From contig JAFFSR010000237.1 in assembly GCA_017163975.1 (NCBI GenBank), positions 5,704,001-5,768,000 on the forward strand: DNA of 64,000 nucleotides, given 5' to 3'. The stretch is from Anastatus disparis. Lineage: Eukaryota; Arthropoda; Insecta; Hymenoptera; Eupelmidae. Shown in pieces: positions 60,006 through 64,000 of this stretch (position 1 is its first letter; every line of letters starts with the position of its first letter). Under the pieces are notes generated by a model. That model worked only from the letters and a program-made list of their open reading frames with translations, ran no database searches and was not told the DNA's origin. The position numbers and the translations under genes were made by a program.

Positions 60006-63000
60006 TTAATTCTTAAATTCAAGTTGTTCATTATTTACATGAATTCCGGTTATAAAGTTCGTGTGAGAAGGTCGTTCTACACGTCAACTCTTTTTTTCTC
60101 AAGCTTTACTTTTCTTTGTTTTTCCTTTTTTTCATTTTCCATCTGCCTGGAGTTTACTAGCAAAGTCTTCTACAACTTCTTGTTTTGTCAGTGGAGTTGT
60201 AGGGATTTTTTAAAGAGTTATTGTTCTGCTTCGAATATTGTAGTATGCAAGTTGTAAAAGATGTGATTTGAATTCTCAGAGAACAATGTGACAGAACGTA
60301 TAGTATTGGCGAAAATTGGATTTACTTATGTTGAGTTATAGGTGAAATGATAACAAATTTCGGAAAATATAATGGAAAAATATCCAAGGAAAACCCTTTT
60401 ACTATAAATTTTTGCTTGAAATAATGACATGTATTCTGTCAACTTGGTTATTAAAATTTGAATCTCAATTTGAGATGTAAAAAAATATCAACTTCATTAC
60501 AGTTTGTGCCATACATATTAACATAAATAACCTATACTATATCATAGCAAAAACATCATATTTTGTTATAAATTATCTTTTATGATCTATATAAAGATCC
60601 CTTATGGATGGCATGAAAATTATAACCCGATTCTCAAATGTTAATTCTACATTAAAAAATGGATGAATAAAATCGTATAGTTAATTACCAAGATATTAGA
60701 TTAAAAAATTGTCACAAAAGATACTATTTCCCAAAAGACATCCTAGAAGTAAAAATATAATTTTTTTTATCAGGGACTTCTAGCTTCTGAAGTTTGATTA
60801 GAATTATATTTGTATAATTATTGATCAATGGTGTAAATATGAATAAAATATGCATGTCAATTTTTCTATTAACCAAGAGTTCAATGGAATAAGTCGAATT
60901 ACACTTTCCATTATTTTTATTTTATAGGATTGACGAATAATATTAAAAGAAAACCAATTTATTCCGTTAATTTCAAAATAAGAAACAAAACAAAATTGTA
61001 TTGACACCCTTTCTCTTTAATTAAACAACATTGACCTGATTTTTTTTTCATTTCGCATTAATAACATTTAAAAAAAAAGCAAATATCAAAATATAACATC
61101 GCGATTCACGCAAAAGAAGGAAGAGGAAGGAAATGATCGCAAAAATAAAAGCCTTAACGGATAATAGCCCGTTAGTAAGGTGCGAACGCTTTCAAGCGGT
61201 AAATTAAAAAACCGCTATATAACATCGTTGAAAACGCACTTATAACACTATATATAACTGTATATATATACCTACCTTTCTCTTATAATCAAGATCTCGG
61301 TCGACTGATAGACCTTTTAGGCAGTCCTAGTGGCGATTGGTTAGTCAGATGGTAATGGGCCTGACTTACTTAATGCTAATCCCTCATTCCTCTCTTTATC
61401 TCTCTCTCTCGCTCTTACTCCATTCCCTTCCATTTAATCCAATGCCTGAGGGTTATTCTACTCTCCCTTCGTTATCAGTGTCATCGGTTTTCCCAATGCT
61501 TTACCTCTTGGGGTCACATTTTCTCGCGTGATATAGACTAACCTTTTTTTTATACTATTTTCTTGCGTAATTATCGAAATCGAAAAATTATTCTGTAATT
61601 ATTTATATTGTGAAATCTTCTAATAATTAAACTACAAAATAAGCCATACAAATTGTCAAGATATTATATCCTTAAATATTAAAACTTTATAATATATACG
61701 ATTTTCATCATTTTTACTACTACGTTCATGAATTTAGTCATTGCTAGTAAGGTATAAATAAATAATTGAAACGAATTAATATTATGAATTTAAATATAAT
61801 AAAAAATATACGCTGTGCCAAATGTATCGTATTGTTTCTTGGTGCTGAAAATAAAATGTGATATTTTCAATTTGCTCTTCAGACAATTATTAAAATCACC
61901 ATGAGAAATAAATGGGAACCCCATAACACGTGTTTGTACGTTCTATTGACTAACTAATACTTTTCTTTCACGTGAAATTCGTAATATACTATTATTTTCG
62001 GTTTAACCGCAATGATTGCCTTATTGATCTATAAAGTGGATGAAAAGTGATGTTTGCTTTTTTTTCTTACATCTGTATTTAGGATCAAATGCTACTTTAT
62101 TTTTGCTAAAGATTAAAACAATAAATTAGCAACTTTAAGACTACATTGGTTATTGATCTAATTTAAAAGTTTTAAATAAATTTTCTTATTTGATTGCTAT
62201 ACGACTTCTTTATTTACTCCTGACTTTTGTCCTATTTCCAACTTCAATAAAGTAGCCACAGTTGAGTCAGGAACAATGGGCATAAAGTGCAGTTGAATAA
62301 AAAAAATGTAATTTCTTTCATTTGTGTAATGCAGTAATTTAGACTTAACTAAAGAAATTTTCAAGCAAATGAAGAAATATATTATTTCTCATTTTTATTT
62401 TAAAAATAATTAAAAAAAAAAATAATGGATATCTCGATACATAAGTATAAAAAAGGAAATTTATAAACGTCGATATAATGCAATATATAACATTGTATTA
62501 TATTCAGTATAGCTTATCCTGTTATATACTTTATCTCTCGCTATCTTTATGCTTGCTTTTTTCTATGTATATATATATTCCTCTTTTTTCCTATAATCCA
62601 AGCGAAGCGTTAGATCTCTAAATCAGAGGAGTTATAGCTAGGCGAATTTATGTATTAACGGCCATATTTCCTTTTTTTCTTTATACGCTTTGTATATACG
62701 TATATATATTTCGATGGATTAATTCTGAAAAAGGGCCTATACGAATATTTCAATATAAGATGCCTTTTGTCTTTTTTCTCTTTTTTTTTTATTTTACTTA
62801 GAGTTAATATAAGATGTAGCTGACGGTACGATAAATCAACTTTGGATATAGCTAAAAGTGCGTAGCATGAAGTTTTTTTTTATTCTTTTAACCTTAAGCT
62901 TCTTTTCCTTGATATTTATGCCCTTTGATGGGCTTTGAGAGGCTTGGAGATGAAGATGAAGAAGAAGAGGAAGAAGAAGCCGACGAAAGATGACTGTCGG

Positions 63001-63207
63001 AAAAATAGGATAAGATAAACTTGTATGAAAACACGTCTTAACTTAATACTATGATTATATTTTCTGAGAGAATATTCCGTTTATAGAAGATTACCTTGTG
63101 TAGAAATACACTTGGTACTATTTAAGAACTTGTTGTAAAACAATTTTGCGGATTATTTAGTCCCTTTTTTGGAAAAGTGATTAAGTATTACATTTTTTTA
63201 GGGAGTT
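60006..63207. other. AT-rich stretch with complex islands
   Basis: About 61070-61530 and 62500-63000 are more complex, with a GAA-type repeat at 62948-62980. Short frames (60024-60257, 61337-61531) show no family features. Confidence 0.55.
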
Positions 63208-63362
63208 GATGTGTTTGTTTTTGTGATTGTAATGCTGCAAATAGAAGTTCAAAATGTATTTTTGTTAACAAAGCTCATGTAATGTTTTACAATAGTGTTT
63301 TTGTCAATCAGTAGAAAACTAGAATTCGAACATGCACAATGGATTACAAATCTATTACCTAG
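63208..63362 (-). mobile_element. decayed SINE of the same family, copy 8
   Basis: Landmarks remain recognisable on the plus strand: TGTAATGCTG, TTGTTAACAAAGCTCATGTAA (the AACAAAGCACATG segment of other copies), TTTGTCAATCAG, and AGAATTCGAACATG where the B-box complement should be. The tRNA head is strongly diverged. By eye it is the oldest copy in the window. Confidence 0.6.
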
Positions 63363-64000
63363 TAAATTGAAACATTGCAAAATACATTTTAGAAAAAAAA
63401 AGTTGAAAAAATTTTGACTAAATTGGTTTCCATTTTTTATTATTTTTTGTAACCAAAATTGGAAGTAGTCGAAGCAATTTCAATTACAAATTTTATATGA
63501 AATTCTATTTTGAATATATAAAGTCGTTTTTTTGCGTTCGAGTAAAGGAAAAATTAAAAAAAACAAAAGAAAAAAAATTCTATATTACTTTTTCGAACTT
63601 TATTATTCAAAAGTTTTCTTCTGAATCGCTGACTTTGAGTTCAGAAACAAAATTTGAATATGGAAAAAGAGTAGATAAGAAAAAAATCGATTTTTGCATT
63701 TTTTATCAAACAGAATTTACAATTTTCATATTCAAATTTTATAAGTTTTCATTGCAATTCATAATCTGATTATTTTTTTTCTCAAATATTTCGATACTTC
63801 TATTCTTTTTATATTTTTTCATTTCATTAAATATATTATTAAATAAGTAGATTTCCGTTTTATTTGTTGCACCCAAATTGTTTTGTTTTATTACAATAAT
63901 TCTTGCGAAAAAATCACCCATCATTAGAATAGCTTCACTTAATCATAAAATTACGTTGGATACAAAATAACATTTTTTGTTTAAGTACTTATATTCTTAA
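63363..64000. other. AT-rich end of window, nothing recognised
   Basis: A 90-codon K/F-rich frame (63497-63769) and an overlapping minus-strand one have only compositional content. Confidence 0.6.

Overview
The window is insect-like nuclear DNA, very A+T-rich (roughly 70-75% by eye). It carries dispersed tRNA-derived SINEs, an arthropod-type BEL/Pao LTR retrotransposon, long GA/CT and TA microsatellites, and no sign of prokaryotic gene organisation. A hymenopteran (bee, ant or parasitoid wasp) would fit the composition, but nothing here proves the order. I recognise no host protein-coding gene, rRNA, functional tRNA or CRISPR. The window looks like intergenic or large-intron sequence: AT-rich stretches alternate with more complex, often pyrimidine- or purine-rich blocks that could be regulatory DNA or untranslated exons.

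Layout. 1-14170 is host sequence with one class-II-tRNA-like unit (3999-4098) and three SINEs (4248-4443 with a 10-bp target duplication, 6706-6888, 11775-11977). 14171-20279 is a complete LTR insertion: ACTAA target duplication, 1581/1580-bp LTRs, a primer-binding site matching tRNA-Phe, a 369-codon gag ORF, a short and scrambled pol remnant, and a purine tract. 20280-40197 is a long stretch without recognisable genes, with complex islands and a 66-bp TA repeat. 40198-49536 holds two more SINEs, a 391-bp foldback with two 181-bp arms, a possible relic with reverse-transcriptase/RNase H-like motifs, and a second class-II-tRNA-like unit. 49558-55808 holds several copies of an unclassified repeat family that contains long hairpins, plus a 22-bp perfect palindrome and another SINE. 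57486-57642 is a TTAA-flanked piggyBac-type MITE. 59801-60005 is a young-looking SINE and 63208-63362 a decayed one.

How the parts relate. The LTRs differ by one base in about 1580, yet the pol interior is deleted, reordered and full of stops. The damage therefore most likely predates the last insertion, and the copy was moved by proteins supplied elsewhere. The SINEs share a 3' hairpin whose two arms change together in one copy, which suggests selection on RNA structure, perhaps for recognition by a partner LINE. These two points, with the foldback and the hairpin repeat family, are the most interesting content.
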